From assembly GCF_038396675.1 (NCBI RefSeq), contig NC_088927.1, forward strand, positions 33,732,501 to 33,796,500: a DNA stretch of 64,000 nt, in the 5' to 3' direction. Made by a program: the position numbers and the translations under genes. Below the pieces are notes generated by a model. It was not told the origin of the DNA, searched no databases, and saw only the letters and a program-made list of their open reading frames with translations. Position 1 is the stretch's first letter; each line of letters begins with the position of its first letter. This DNA is from Hydra vulgaris (Eukaryota > Cnidaria > Hydrozoa > Anthoathecata > Hydridae). Below are positions 11,441-23,274 of the stretch, piece after piece.

Positions 11441-13187
11441 CCGCCTCTTACATCGTTTTTATATGACGACTAATATCATTGCTTTATTACCCAAAATAAT
11501 TTTTAACCACTCATTTGGCTTAAATTTATCTGGTCTTATTTTAGTATTTAGTTGATCTTATTACAATATTCTTTGGTGTATGATTTATCCGCTGATTTTC
11601 ATGTTGTTGCTGTTATCAAGGAGCTTTTGTGCTATATTATCGTACGTTCATTACTCGGCTTTATTTTAATTTTCACAGACCCAATTTTTGTCTTTTATTA
11701 TTATTCAGAGAATTTCTTATAACCTTCACTACATGTTTAAATCTTTACATTTTTGCAGGCGATATATATATGTTTTTTTCTACTTTCTAATATACTTGAT
11801 TTTTAGTTATGATTTTAAGTTGCGCGGGTTGTTTCATTTTCTTACACTTTAGATTGGTTAACAAAATTCGAATGAAGTATCTATGACAACGTTAGAGTTT
11901 TTTGAATACTCTATTATGTTTGATTTTTCACGTCTCGTGAAACAAACTTTTTAAATAAAACTCCTTTTAAATGTATATATTAATTTTAAAATAAAAATCA
12001 ATTGGTTTTAAATTATAAAAACAACATTTATTTAGATATTTAGCTAAGACAACAATGAAATAAATTCCTCAGTGAATACATAGTTCTTAATTACCTTTAA
12101 TTTGGAAAAACTGTAGTTACTGGTAACATTAAGGTTTAGAGCAAAATTTAACTCTGCTATTAATTTAAGTACTTAATTTACTTTTTCTATTGTTTCAAAA
12201 AGCGCAGAAACTGCAGAAAGTTCCTATGCTCCTCTGCTTCTAATCTATTTATGTCAACAGAATCACCATCAATTAAAGTGAATTGTAAATCTTTTAAGTA
12301 TTTTAAATAGATAGATGTTTTAATAGAGTTTCTTTAGACATTTAGTAGGTAGGTAGTTTCTTTAGGTTTTAAGAGGTACTATGCAAGAATTGAAAATAGT
12401 TACTATAGTGTGTCAGATTTTAAAACCTAGTATCTAGCGCATTAAATGCTTGATCAAACTGTACAATTTAAAAAAAGAATTTTTATAGTTTTGTTTAGGA
12501 TCTTTAATCAATTTATCTGGGGCTTTGAAGTTGTCATTTTTCCTACTAACTTGGTGTCGTGACATTAGAGTTTAAAAGTAGAATCAACGTCAATTTCATC
12601 AGCAACGTCAATTTGCATCAACATAAGTTTTGCTTAAAGACTTATCTTGAATCTCTAAATTTTTGCAGCTTTGTAAAATATTACGTGTAAATTATAATTG
12701 ATTGTTGTAATATCTTGTCTATTGGATTAATATTTTATACCAAATAACTATTTAACACAAAAATTTAAATTGTTTAATAAAATTTAGTAAACCATAAGCT
12801 TCGTCTCATCAAATTATCGATTTCTGGATTTTCATAAATGCTTAACAAGGATTTGTAAATATCTCCTAAATAAAACCTTGATGGCTTTAGGATCTTCATC
12901 CTATTCTTCCATCTAGTATCACTCAATGACTTCAAATTTAATCTTTGAACATGCTCAAAAATTATTGCCCATTGAAAATTAAACGCAGAAAAAAAATTTT
13001 GTATCGTATTGTAGAAATTAGCCGCTTAAAAGGAAGCTTTTGCCATATCAATAAGTTTGTTTGGGGATTGAGATTAAGAAATTGGCTACGGAAAGCAGAA
13101 TGCTCGCGAATTTAAGTTTGTAGTTCGAGATTGCACTCCTATATTATGGTCTATTGGACCCAGTTTCCTATTTCTGCTCTCTAACAT

Positions 13188-13233
13188 CCTATAAATTTAA
13201 AACTGAGTTTCCTATAAATTTAAAACTGAGTTT
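13188..13233. repeat. 23-bp tandem duplication
   Basis: CCTATAAATTTAAAACTGAGTTT occurs twice head to tail, and its end runs directly into the hairpin that starts at 13226. Confidence 0.93.
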
Positions 13234-13270
13234 CCTTTCAGCTGAACCTATCAGCTGAAAGGAAACTCAG
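13226..13270. repeat. Perfect inverted repeat, 20-bp arms, 5-nt loop
   Basis: The left arm is CTGAGTTTCCTTTCAGCTGA, the loop ACCTA, and the right arm its exact reverse complement. The left arm overlaps the second copy of the 23-bp duplication, suggesting that duplication and inversion arose together. Confidence 0.95.
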
Positions 13271-13620
13271 AAAGTTTTAATTAATTTTTATTTCATTCTC
13301 ACTGAATTAAGTTTATTGATTGAAACATATATAATTACAAGAGCCATTTACTCCGCTTGTAAATTTTAGGAATGCAATCTAAAATTATGTAATATTATTT
13401 GGCTTTTTTTATATCAATAATTTTATGGGATTTTACATTTTAACGCACCAAGTTTTCTATTACATTTTGAATATTTTTCCCGAGATAGTGAGCCTTTTTG
13501 AGCACTACATTCATTTTTTCTTTCATAATTGGATTAAATTCAGTTAACAGCTTTATTATTTTTAAAAAGTTATCGTTATTATCTTCAAACATGTCGCCTG
13601 TACTTTAAAAAATTAGACAT

Positions 13621-14366
13621 GTTTCAATGATAAATACAAAATTTAAATTACATGTTAATTATAGCTAAAAAAAAATCAATAAAAATACATTTCAATTATT
13701 TGAGTATAAATATTTCATCACAGTAACGATCATAATATTGTCTTTTAGATTTTCCGCCCCGTACAAATGTTTGGATAGTCTTTTTCATTACTTTATTTTA
13801 TTTTATTGATAAAGTACAGCTTGGCCACAAACGGATATAGCCTTAAATTATAGAGTAAATTAAGGCTCTAAAATTAAAAGTACAAATAACTTTGTTCTAA
13901 GTATCTATATTATAAAGCTTTCTTAATTACAACTGTTGTGTTTTCAATTACTTTTTGTGTTTTTCTCAATTAAGTCTTGAAAAGGTGTAGGTGTGTTTTA
14001 AAAATCTTATTAAAAATCGGCAATATATCGTTTTAAATGACATTCTTAAGCGTTAATACATATTGACTTTGTATCGATATTGAATCTACTTGTATTTTAT
14101 TTATATAAATATTGTAAAAATTGTAGGTAAATAATAAAAGATATGATTTTCAAGATTTTTTATGACACTATTCTACAGTTTTAGAGATCCCCCCTACCCC
14201 ACAAATGTTGTATCAAGTTACCTCATACTTGCTAATAGAAAATAACCGCTTTTTATAGTATCAAATTTTAAAAAATAGTTTTTTTTAATGGAGTATAGAA
14301 ATTATAATTTATAGTTTGCAAAACAATGGTACTTACCGTTACACACATTGAATCACATACTTTATT
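13621..14366. other. A+T-rich gene-free stretch
   Basis: No coding frame, repeat structure or regulatory signal that I can support. Confidence 0.5.
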
Positions 14367-17137
14367 GTGGTAGTACCCTAAAAAACAGGCTAAAATTTTT
14401 TTTTTCAAAATTTTATTTTAACAATTTTCATTCATTTATCATGCCTGCTCTTATGATAATTAAAAAAAATTAAAAAAAACAATAATCAAAAGGCCTAAAT
14501 TATCCTTAATAGATTTGGTACTGGAAAATTATTCGCCTTAGCAACGACCCTTAGAGATTCATTACTTGCTATATCTTAAAAAATACAAGTCCAATTTATA
14601 TACTTTTTTTGTGTGCTTATGACTAAATTGTTCGTTAAGAACTCTTGTTGGTTTTTGATTTAATATCCATAAATTGAAACCTCCATATTCGTTTTCGGTA
14701 AGATGTAGATAATTACCCGTTAATAAAATTACTTTGGTTGATGCATGTTTTTAATTCGTTGTCTGATAAATGGGTTCTAAAAAAAAAAATATGCTAAAAC
14801 AAAAGCAAAGAAAAGAAAGTTTCATAAATAAGAAAAAGTTTCTCTAAATAATTCAAATGCTTTATAACAAACTGTTTTGCCTCCACATTTACCAAATAAT
14901 GTAAGTGGATCGGCATCTGGAAAAAAAATAAACTTGTCTTATTTAGATGTAGAAAACTTTGATTGTATAGAAAAAGAGTGTGATATAATTTGAACTCAAA
15001 TTTATTTTCAAATTTGTTGAAAACAATTGGAAGATGCCCAGAATGTTATTCGTCAATCAATATTGTACACGACATTAATAAAAAAGAGGGTCTTTCTCAC
15101 ACCTTCCTATTTTCTTGTCAAGATTGTACATTGACGATGAACTTTTTAACTTCAAAATCAATAGAAAATAAAAATGAAGTAATCAAAGGTAAAAAAATGA
15201 AAGAAATTAACCTACGCACTGTGTTAGCTTTTCGAGAAATGGGGCAAAAATACACAGCAATTAATACTTTTTGTCGTTTAATGAATATGCCTCCTGGTAT
15301 GACTAAACGTGGTTACCATAATATTAATAACAAACTTCACCTTGCTTACATTAAAACCTCTAGAGAGAGTACAAAAAAAGTCTTAGAGGACATACGTAGG
15401 GAAAAACTTGGTGAAAATTATAATGAATCATTAATTGTCAATGTTACTGTTAGTTTAGATGGTTCATGGCAGCGCAGATGATACTCATCAATGAATGGTA
15501 TATTCACATCAATATGTCATGGAAAGTGTATTGATGCTGCTGTCCAGACAAAAATTTGTTACCCTTGCAAGATATGGTCAAGAAGAAAAGTTACTTAGTG
15601 GCTTACGAGAACTAGAAGATCACACATAACTGCAAGATCAATCATAAAGGTAGCTCAGGAAGTATGGAATCTGTAGGCGCTGTACAAATATTTAAGCGAT
15701 CTGTCAAAGAAGATTAAACTCAAGTAACCAACATACATTGGAGATGGAGATACCAAGTCTTATATGCAAGTTTGTGATGCAAATCCATACCCAGGAGAAA
15801 TTATTGTGAAAGCAAAGTGCATTGGACATGTTCAGAAGAGAGTTGGTGCAAGACTACGAATTTTGTGAGATAGTTACAAAGGTTATACATTGTCAGATGG
15901 AAAATACATCAGTGGGCAAGTAAGATTAACTGATAAATGGATAAATTCTCTTCAAAACTATTATGGTATAGCAATACGCCAAAATATTGATAGTCTATAT
16001 GGGATGAAAAAGACTGTTGCTGCAGTAATTTTTCACGGCGCACAATCTGACAACTTAGAGCAACAACACCAGTTTTGCCCTAAAGGTTCAAGTTCATGGT
16101 GTAAGTATCATTCAGAAAAATTACAAATCAAAGTGTACCTCAAAAGCTATAATTAAACTCATTAAACCAATTTTTTTTTACAAAGATCTTGGCAGTGATG
16201 TATTGCTCAAGAAATGTTTACATGGACAAACTCAAAATGTCAATGAATTGCTAAATAGGATGGTTTGGACTCGCGCACCCAAAAGAGTACATGTGGAAAG
16301 AACAGTTGTTTAGATTGCTTTGGCCTCTGCAATAATTAGCTTCAATAATGGAGTTCAGGGTTTACTACCAGTGTTTGAAAAATGTAATGTTGCGCCTGGA
16401 TATTTTACAACAAAAAGTTCTTTAAATGTAGATTATGTACGCGTTAAACAGAATGAGATAAAAAGTACAGGTGTCTCAAAAAACAGGAGGAAAAAGCTAA
16501 GAGCTATTAAAAAAAGGCTTTATTGACCAACATAATGAAGCAGAAGGCGTTACATACAACAGTGGTGGTTTTTAGTAGGCTTAATTGTGTAAAAAACGTA
16601 TTTTTTTAAATTGTGTTTTTCAAGTGGTTCACTTTTTGCGTATCTTTTAATTTTTTAACAAAGATAACTTTTTAACCGCTCATTGGAATTCTTTCAAATT
16701 TTAACAATTATTCCTGAGTGTATTTGTGATGTACTGAACCAAAGAAAGTTAAATTTTTTTTATATTAAACTATTAAAATTTTAGCAAGCTTATACGTATA
16801 CTTTTTTCTTTTTATTAATAGAATTTAATGATTTTAAAATTATTAAATGTTGTTTATTGTATAATTTTTAATTCAGCACATTTTTTGAACATCTATAAAA
16901 CTGTTTATAAAGTTTGGTTTGTAGAACATGTATGGTTCTCAAAATATTCTTTTTAAAAAAAGGTCCATTTTTTGGCCTAAATTTTGCTAATTTATGCGCA
17001 TAATTATTGAGCAGAGGGGTGAAAAAAATTAATTTTGTTATTTTTTGAAATGATTTACTCTAACACTTCAGAAAAACATAAATGTTCCCATGTAATATTA
17101 AGTTTTAAATTTTTTTCCTCTTAAAGGGTGCTACCAC
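14367..17137 (+). mobile_element. Candidate extent of a MULE (Mutator-like) element
   Basis: GTGGTAGTACCCT at 14367-14379 and AGGGTGCTACCAC at 17125-17137 are inverted with one mismatch and flank the MULE pseudogene. Further in, both sides are T/A-rich and alignment fades. The flanking sequences do not show a convincing 9-bp target duplication. The boundaries are therefore tentative. Confidence 0.45.
14990..16526 (+). pseudogene. Mutator-like transposase, inactivated
   Basis: The frame from about 14990 has a cysteine pair (CPEC), another (CQDC), then FREMGQKYTAIN, FCRLMNMPPGM and VSLDGSWQRR, where the aspartate of DGSW is the likely first catalytic residue. A TGA at 15480-15482 interrupts it, and YSSMNG continues in frame. 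Further blocks are YIGDGDTKSY (likely second acidic site), CIGHVQKRVGARLR, LTDKWINSLQNYYGIAIRQN, HQFCPKGSSSWCKYH, LLKKCLHGQTQNVNELLNRM and VISFNNG-like ASAIISFNNG. This order matches the animal Mutator-like transposase family. There are several stops and no ATG at the 5' end. The element is not active. Confidence 0.82.
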
Positions 17138-17426
17138 TTTAAAACTTAGCAACTTTAAATTAATAAACTAATAACGACTTCTCCCAGGTCTAATGATATC
17201 TAATAATATAATTTTTTTTGTCAAAACATAGGTCTAGTAGTAACTGTTTTACCATATAAAATTGGTTATTGCAACCCTAATGGCGACTTCGCAATTTCTA
17301 TGTTTCATGGTATTCCCTGTATCATGGTGCCCCATTCTCCCCTAAACAAGCTGTTTCATAATTTTTGTAGATCTTATTAAGTTCGCAATAACTTATTTTC
17401 GAAAAGCTTTCACTAAAGAAATATTT

Positions 17427-17429
<3 letters not shown>
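17138..17429. other. Short gene-free stretch
   Basis: Contains ATGGTGCCCCATTCTCCCC at about 17325, which looks like a terminal repeat of another DNA element. No partner was found in the window. Confidence 0.35.

Positions 17430-17510
<81 letters not shown>
17430..17510. repeat. (TA)n microsatellite
   Basis: Uninterrupted TA dinucleotides followed by CATATACATTTATATATATG. Confidence 0.97.
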
Positions 17511-17516
<6 letters not shown>

Positions 17517-17616
17517 CATTTATATATATGTTATTTCCTTTTCCTGAAGACTGCAAAAAAAGTTTTTTTTTTAAAGTATTTCTTACTCGATACTTTGAAA
17601 ATTTATTCTTTTTGGT

Positions 17617-17646
17617 ATCCCGCAGTAACAGCTATTACTGCGGGAT
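17617..17646. repeat. Perfect inverted repeat, 12-bp arms, 6-nt loop
   Basis: ATCCCGCAGTAA, loop CAGCTA, TTACTGCGGGAT. It is G+C rich against its surroundings and is followed by a short T run on the + strand. It could be a transposon end-to-end junction or another short-loop hairpin of the window-wide set. Confidence 0.85.
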
Positions 17647-17956
17647 TTTCCGATGTGTTTCATAAAACTATATATGATCAAAATTAATTTAATAAATATC
17701 AAGTGAACTTGTTAGTGACATCTTAATTATTGAGAGTCTTTACCAGACTACTTTTATGTTTCTAAAGAAACAAATAAACTTTTATCGCACCTTTTATTCT
17801 GAAATCATATATGTAGCGTATATTGTCACATGGTACAGTGATTAGTATGCAATTATGATAAATTTGTGTTTAGGGAAATTTCTGCATTTAGCTCAAACTT
17901 TAGACTTTTACGTATACGCTAGTTTCCAATTAAAAACTCAGCATTTAAGTAAACAA

Positions 17957-17962
17957 TTTATT
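17957..17962 (-). terminator. AATAAA polyadenylation signal for the TM-protein exon
   Basis: Read on the minus strand, AATAAA lies about 100 nt after the stop of the exon at 18062-18540. It is plausible as that gene's 3' end signal, but the hexamer is common in this base composition. Confidence 0.35.
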
Positions 17963-18061
17963 TAAATGTTTTCATAACTTTATCAAGCATAGCAGTTATT
18001 GTACTCAGTTATGTGAAGGATTTGGTGTTAAAATATGTAAATAATATTATATTATGCAATA

Positions 18062-18540
18062 TTATATTTTTTTACTAAATGTTTCAAACCCTGAATTTTC
18101 CGTATAAAATATCTTAAATGTTGCATATTCCAAAAAAGAATGAGGAGACCCTCTCACAATATCTCCATAACATTCTCTACTTACTAACGATACATTTTTG
18201 ATGATTTTTTTTTCAACTTTTTTAATATTGTCTATTTTTTTTTCAGTTTTGCAATGTTTCATGTTAAACAGTTTTCTATTTAATTTTGTAAAGATTGGAG
18301 TGCTGATAAGTCTAGAGTTTGTCTTGGATTTTATACAACAACAACAAGCTACAATTATAGCTCCAGTTATTAAAATTGTCCCCACTATAGCCCAAAGAAT
18401 ATAGGTCACGACCTCTGATTTTATATCTATTTTTAAAACCTCTGCAAGATTTTCAAATGGTGACTGAAGTGACTGTGGGAAGATCTTCGAAGTAATGGTG
18501 CTTGTATTCGATTCGATGCTTGATAGAAGTTTGCTTTTAT
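18062..18540 (-). CDS. Terminal exon of an unrecognised single-pass membrane protein
   Basis: On the minus strand a splice acceptor (TTTTTAG, ending at 18541) precedes an open frame that begins inside a codon. It reads KSKLLSSIESNTSTI, then about 25 residues further YILWAIVGTILITGAIIVA, a clear transmembrane helix. CCCC and a lysine/arginine-rich stretch follow (stop-transfer and likely palmitoylation site), and then a cytoplasmic tail of about 90 residues ending GFETFSKKI. There is no ATG at the frame start, so this must be a 3' exon. The orientation, outside-N and inside-C, follows the positive-inside rule. I do not recognise the family. Upstream exons should lie above 18540 on the minus strand, but only a TA microsatellite and a Penelope-like element are visible, so the gene may be split by long introns or be a stranded fragment. 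Confidence 0.6.
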
Positions 18541-18599
18541 CTAAAAATGATTAAAGAAGTTATAGCATGAAAATTTACACCATCATGTAATATGTAAAT

Positions 18600-18732
<133 letters not shown>

Positions 18733-18954
18733 ATTTAAATGACATCATGTAAGAGACTTGAATAAATTTAATATATGAACATCAACGAATACGAATTCGC
18801 TTAATACTATTTTTTTTATTTAATCTAAGAAATATTTGCTGGATTATTAATACAACCATCTTCAGCTAATTAGAAATTATTAATTCAATTAGAAACAAAC
18901 GGTAACGTCATTTTTTATTGGCTTCTTTAAAGATTGCTTAGATTAGTCTTTTTT

Positions 18955-20986
18955 AATATTACATAGGTATAAAAAGTATGGCGTACAGAATTGCGTTTTT
19001 ACGTATTGACCATCATCTAAATTCATACCTCCGCTCTTAGGTCCGTATTTGTTTAACTGAACTTCTATTGCCTCTAGAACTTTTCTTTCAAGTTTTTTGG
19101 GTTCTACTTTTAACGTCTTTACTTGATCCCATTTTATACTACATGAACATTTAATTTTATGATGCCCAATTGCAGATTGTTATAATTTTTCTTCAAAAAC
19201 ATTTTTTTGGTATTGTTTTGTTCTTGTTGCTATTTTCATTTTTGTTTCGCCGATGTATTTTTGTTCACACTCACATTCTATTTGGTATACTCCGGGATGG
19301 CTATTTGATGGTAGTTTTGTTTTGTTGCGTGAAGTTAGCAAAGATTTAAGATTTGCTCTAGATTTAAAGACTGCCCTGTAGTGATATAGTTGGCATGGTT
19401 GCTTCGTTGTTAGATAAAACTCATCATTATTTGAGTGTCGTTTTTTTATAACAATATTTGCTTGGTCTTGTAATTTTTTCTTTTTGTATCCATTTTCAAC
19501 AAACACATTTATGAGGAAATTGATTTCTTTATTCAAAAGTTTTTCAGAGCAAATTGATAAAGCTCTATGAATAAATCCTTTAAATATTCCTTCTCAGATT
19601 TTTGAATCGTGGTTTGAATTGGGCTTAACCTGAATATTTGTTATTGCTTTTTTTTCAATGTATGTTATAATCATAATTACTTTTTCGATTATTGGTTATT
19701 CGAATGTCTGAAAAATTTAATCTTTTGTTTTCATCTTCCAATTAAATTGTGTATTTGATGGCATGATGTTGACTGTTTAATATTTGTTGAAAACGGATGG
19801 CATTATCTTTATTTGTAAATCTTGCGTGGCTATCATCTACGTACCTGAAAAACAATTTTATTTCTAACGGTGGATTAGAATGAAGCGCAATGTCGATTGC
19901 TTTATTTTCAAAAAATTGCAGGAAACCTTCCGCAAGTACTACCATGAGTGAAAGTCCTATTGGACCTGAGTCTACATGCTCGTGAATTTCTTCATTCCAT
20001 AAAAAATAAACATTTATGTAAACACAGTTCTATTAGTAATTTTATTTCTGAAACGCTTAGTTTTGTTGGTTTATTTAAATTTGGGAAGTGCTCTAACATA
20101 TCAAGAAGAATTTTTGTAGCCTCTCCCAGAGAAATTGATGGATATAAATTGACAACGTCATATGATACCTGTATTTCATCGTTTGATATATTCCAAAGTT
20201 TAGCTATTTTTACAAAAGTTGACAAACTTTTTAACTTTGTTATATTTTTATCTAAAATTGTTTGAAATATATTTACTAGATATTGTGATATTCCATAACT
20301 TGGTGTCCCGATGTTTGAAACTACTAATCGCATAGGGTATCATTTTTTTGGTTTGTGCGCTTTAATTACACCATACATACGTGGCGGTACTGGGTCGCTT
20401 GGGTAAAGACTTTAATATTCTTTTTTGGTAAATCACCCTTTTTTATTCAATTTTGATAGGTAAGTTCTAATTTTAGTAGCAAATGTAATGGTAGGGTCCT
20501 CTTTAATTATCTTTGTTTTGCCAATCTCTTGACGAATTTTGTCAATGGCTTTGCTGTGTTCTATTTTAACAAAGCCTGCTCCTTTATCAAAAGAGTATAT
20601 ATCATATGTTTTTGTCCTCTTTTATTTCTTTTAATGCTTTCTTTTGTTTATAATTTAAATTACTATTTTTTTGAGGTTTAAGCATTTTAAGTTGCCTCAA
20701 TACTTTCTGCGTAAGTCTTGTGAAATCTCAATTTTGTTGCAATACCCTAGTTTTAACGCAGTGGATTCTATTACTAAAATAATGTCTAAATGGGTATATT
20801 TTGTATAGTTGGAACAAATTTAGGTCCTAGTTCTAAAAGATTTCTGTGGTTTTCAGATATTTCCGTTTCACATAGGTTTAACACAACATCTTTAAGAAAT
20901 GAAGGAGTCTCAGCTTTTTCTTTTAAATTTATATTTTTCAAGATATTAAATTTTTTGATCAGACGATATTTAGATTTAACAAACAT
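18955..20986 (-). pseudogene. Penelope-like retroelement ORF with RT and GIY-YIG endonuclease, inactivated
   Basis: Minus-strand reading from 20986: LLELGPKFVPTIQNIPI, an N-terminal block of Penelope-like proteins. At 20333-19992 follow the RT blocks MRLVVSNIGTPSYGISQYL and VSYDVVNLYPSISL. At 19945-19742 come the hydrophobic MVVLAEGFLQFFENKA and the catalytic FRYVDD. At 19536-19180 is the GIY-YIG domain with GVYQIECECEQKYIGETKMK. The tail at 19150-18955 reads KCSCSIKWDQVKTLKVEP, then LEAIEVQLNKYGPKSGG. Several frames are used and stops intervene, so it is dead. Family knowledge: Penelope-like elements reverse transcribe at a nick made by the GIY-YIG nuclease. No LTR-like flanks were identified. 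Confidence 0.87.
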
Positions 20987-21231
20987 TTTTTCTCGGGATT
21001 TTCAGTAACATTTTTGACAGATAAAAAAGGTAAACAGGTAAAAGATATCCAAAACTATTTATATAAAAATTAACTCAAGATGATTACGATTCTATATAAA
21101 TGTGACAGCACACAGGCAGAATTTCGTTGACAAGCGCCATTTTGCAGCGGACAAAACAAGTGCAACTTTTTTGGTTTGTTTCATTTTCTTAAGTCTGGTC
21201 CGTGTCAACGTCACGGAAGCTTTTAATAATT

Positions 21232-21417
21232 AAAAGAAGTATCCAGAAGTTTCCAGAATCATGCAGAAGCTTCCAGAAGTTTCCAGAAGAAGCATCTGGA
21301 AGCATCTGGAAGCATCCAGTAGCATCCAGAAGTATCCAGAAACATTTAGAAGCATCCAGACGCATCCAGAAGCTTCCAGAAGCATCGAAAAGAAGCATCT
21401 AGAATCTTCCAGAACAG
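21232..21417. repeat. Minisatellite, about 10-bp unit AGAAGCATCC
   Basis: Roughly eighteen imperfect copies of a 10-11 bp unit (CCAGAAGCAT, CCAGAAGTTT and CTGGAAGCAT variants). It lies inside the Tc1 element between the left terminal repeat and the transposase. The long frames across it on both strands are repeat artefacts. Confidence 0.9.
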
Positions 21418-21676
21418 GTTCACACAGGTTCATTTTACTATATGAGACATGTAAATCGACATGTAATTCAGTCAGTATATGGAAGTCAATCAGTCAGTAT
21501 TATCAAGACAGTTTATCAAAGTGAGTTTTATCAAAGTGTTTTATCAAAGAACATCAATACAAGAAGTGAAATACAATAAGTGTTTCATTACATCAATACA
21601 GTCCACATCCAACCAAGACGTTGTGTTCCACAGAGCATTATTGTATCATCACAAGGTAAATGTAACACGGTAAGTC

Positions 21677-22723
21677 TTGAGAAGCGTGATTATTTATTTT
21701 TATTATTTTTATGACTTCAAGTGCAAAAATGGCTCCCGTCAGTCTTGGATTGGAACTAAGAAAAAAATTATTGGCGATTACGTAAGTGGAATGTCACAAA
21801 AAAGTATTTGTGATAAATATCGCGTGAAAAAAATGGACCGTATGAAGACTATGTTCCAAATATCGTTCTACGGGGAAGTTGGCAGCAGATAACCAAGGGG
21901 GAAGACCGCGTTCCACCACTTCTAGACAGGATTCTATGATCGTCAGATCTGTCAAGAAGGTACCATGGATATCATCAGTTGAGATACAAAAGCAATTAGA
22001 GCTGCCTGTATCGGACCGAACAATCAGACGGCGTGCTGTTGAAGCCGGATTGTTTTCTCGACCCCTGCAAAAAACCCACTGAATTCACTAAAAAACCAGA
22101 AGAAAAGACTCCTGTTAGCTACATCTCATATTGACTGGATTGTGCAGAAATGGCGAACTGTCCTGTTCAGTGATGAATCGAAGTTCAACATCATTGGGAG
22201 CGATGGCATTTGCCGTGTACGTCGACCGGCCGGAAAACGCCTCGATTTACGTTACTGCCATAAGACCGCGAAACATGGTGGAGGCAATGTAATGGTCTGG
22301 GGGTGTTTTTCTGCTAACAGTCTAGGTCCAATACATTGAAACGATGGAATAATGGACCGTTTCATGTATAAAAATATCCTGAAAGGTGTTATGTTACCTC
22401 ATGCTGAATGGAATATGCCAATAAAATGGGTTTTTCAGCAAGACAACGATCCGAAACACACTGCAAAAGTAGTCAAGCAGTGGTTTTATGACAACCACCT
22501 ATTGGTGATGGATTGGCCGCCTCAATCTCCGGACCTCAACCTTATCGAGAACTTGTGGGAGATCGTCAACCGCAGAATTAATTGTGAAGGTGTTCGTAAT
22601 AAGGATCAACTGTTTAAACAAATCCAAAAGGCCTGGGCAGCAATTCCACAGAGTTTCATTGATCACCTGATCGAATCTCGAAGATGCAAGGCTGTGATCG
22701 AAAACAAAGGATTCGCCACGAAA
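21677..22723 (+). pseudogene. Tc1-type transposase, DD34E, frameshifted
   Basis: Pieces in order: the helix-turn-helix region GDYVSGMSQKSICDKYRVKK; a second frame with NQGGRPRSTTSRQD and DRTIRRRAVEAGLFSR; then WRTVLFSDESKFNIIGSDGI, holding the first catalytic aspartate; [26 protein letters not shown] with the second aspartate; and WPPQSPDLNLIENLWE with the glutamate, 34 residues after it. At least three frame changes or stops break it, around 21885, 22080 and 22340. The C-terminus NKGFATK is followed by a stop. This is ordinary DD34E Tc1 machinery, now dead. Confidence 0.9.
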
Positions 22724-22975
22724 TAATAATAGCGAAATACAGCTTGGTCAACATTTTGTCGAGTTGCACTTGTTTTGTCAAGAAGGAAATCAACTTTTTT
22801 TAATACTTTTGAATAATTTATTAATTTTCGTGTACAAACTATGAACTTTGTGATGAATAAAACTTGAAGAACTTTGTCTCTAAACAGTTACATAGTTATT
22901 TCTCTAAATTGAAAAAACGCAGCACTTTTATATAAAAAAACTAAATTAGCATTATTTGGTTGCACTCGTTTTGTC

Positions 22976-23096
<121 letters not shown>

Positions 23097-23274
23097 AGGC
23101 CAACAGTTTGCGGACGCGTTGATTTTTTTTATTTTTTTAAGTAAATCTCAAATAATTATATCAAAAAAATTGTTATATCATATTTATTTTATAAAAGATA
23201 CATATAGTTACTATTTAAGAAAAAAAAAAAGAACAAAAAATAAAAGAAAAAAAATACTAACAACACTATTATTA

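Larger units (their letters stand above)
10194..12030. other. Gene-free region, possible decayed LTR-like sequence
   Basis: No supported coding sequence. Short hydrophobic frames near 10250-10600 and a minus-strand frame near 10556-10771 have no recognisable motif. A TATA box and an AATAAA 150 bp apart (10930-11085) give an LTR-like look, but I could not delimit ends or a target duplication. Confidence 0.4.
12040..13620 (-). pseudogene. hAT transposase remnant (ZMYM-type)
   Basis: Read on the minus strand, 13600-13445 gives DNFLKIIKLLTEFNPIMKEK and HYLGKNIQNVIENLV. 12990-12790 gives LKSLSDTRWKNRM, KPSRFYLGDIY and ENPEIDNLM. 12160-12045 gives SFSKLKVIKNY, the dimerisation-domain motif. The order is correct for an hAT transposase of the group related to vertebrate ZMYM proteins. 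Many stops and deletions, including loss of most catalytic residues, make it dead. A tandem duplication and a hairpin (13188-13270) lie inside it. No TIRs were identified. Confidence 0.75.

Noticed and set aside
21189-21524. Repetitive proteins in several frames on both strands
   Set aside because: They are by-products of the 10-bp minisatellite.
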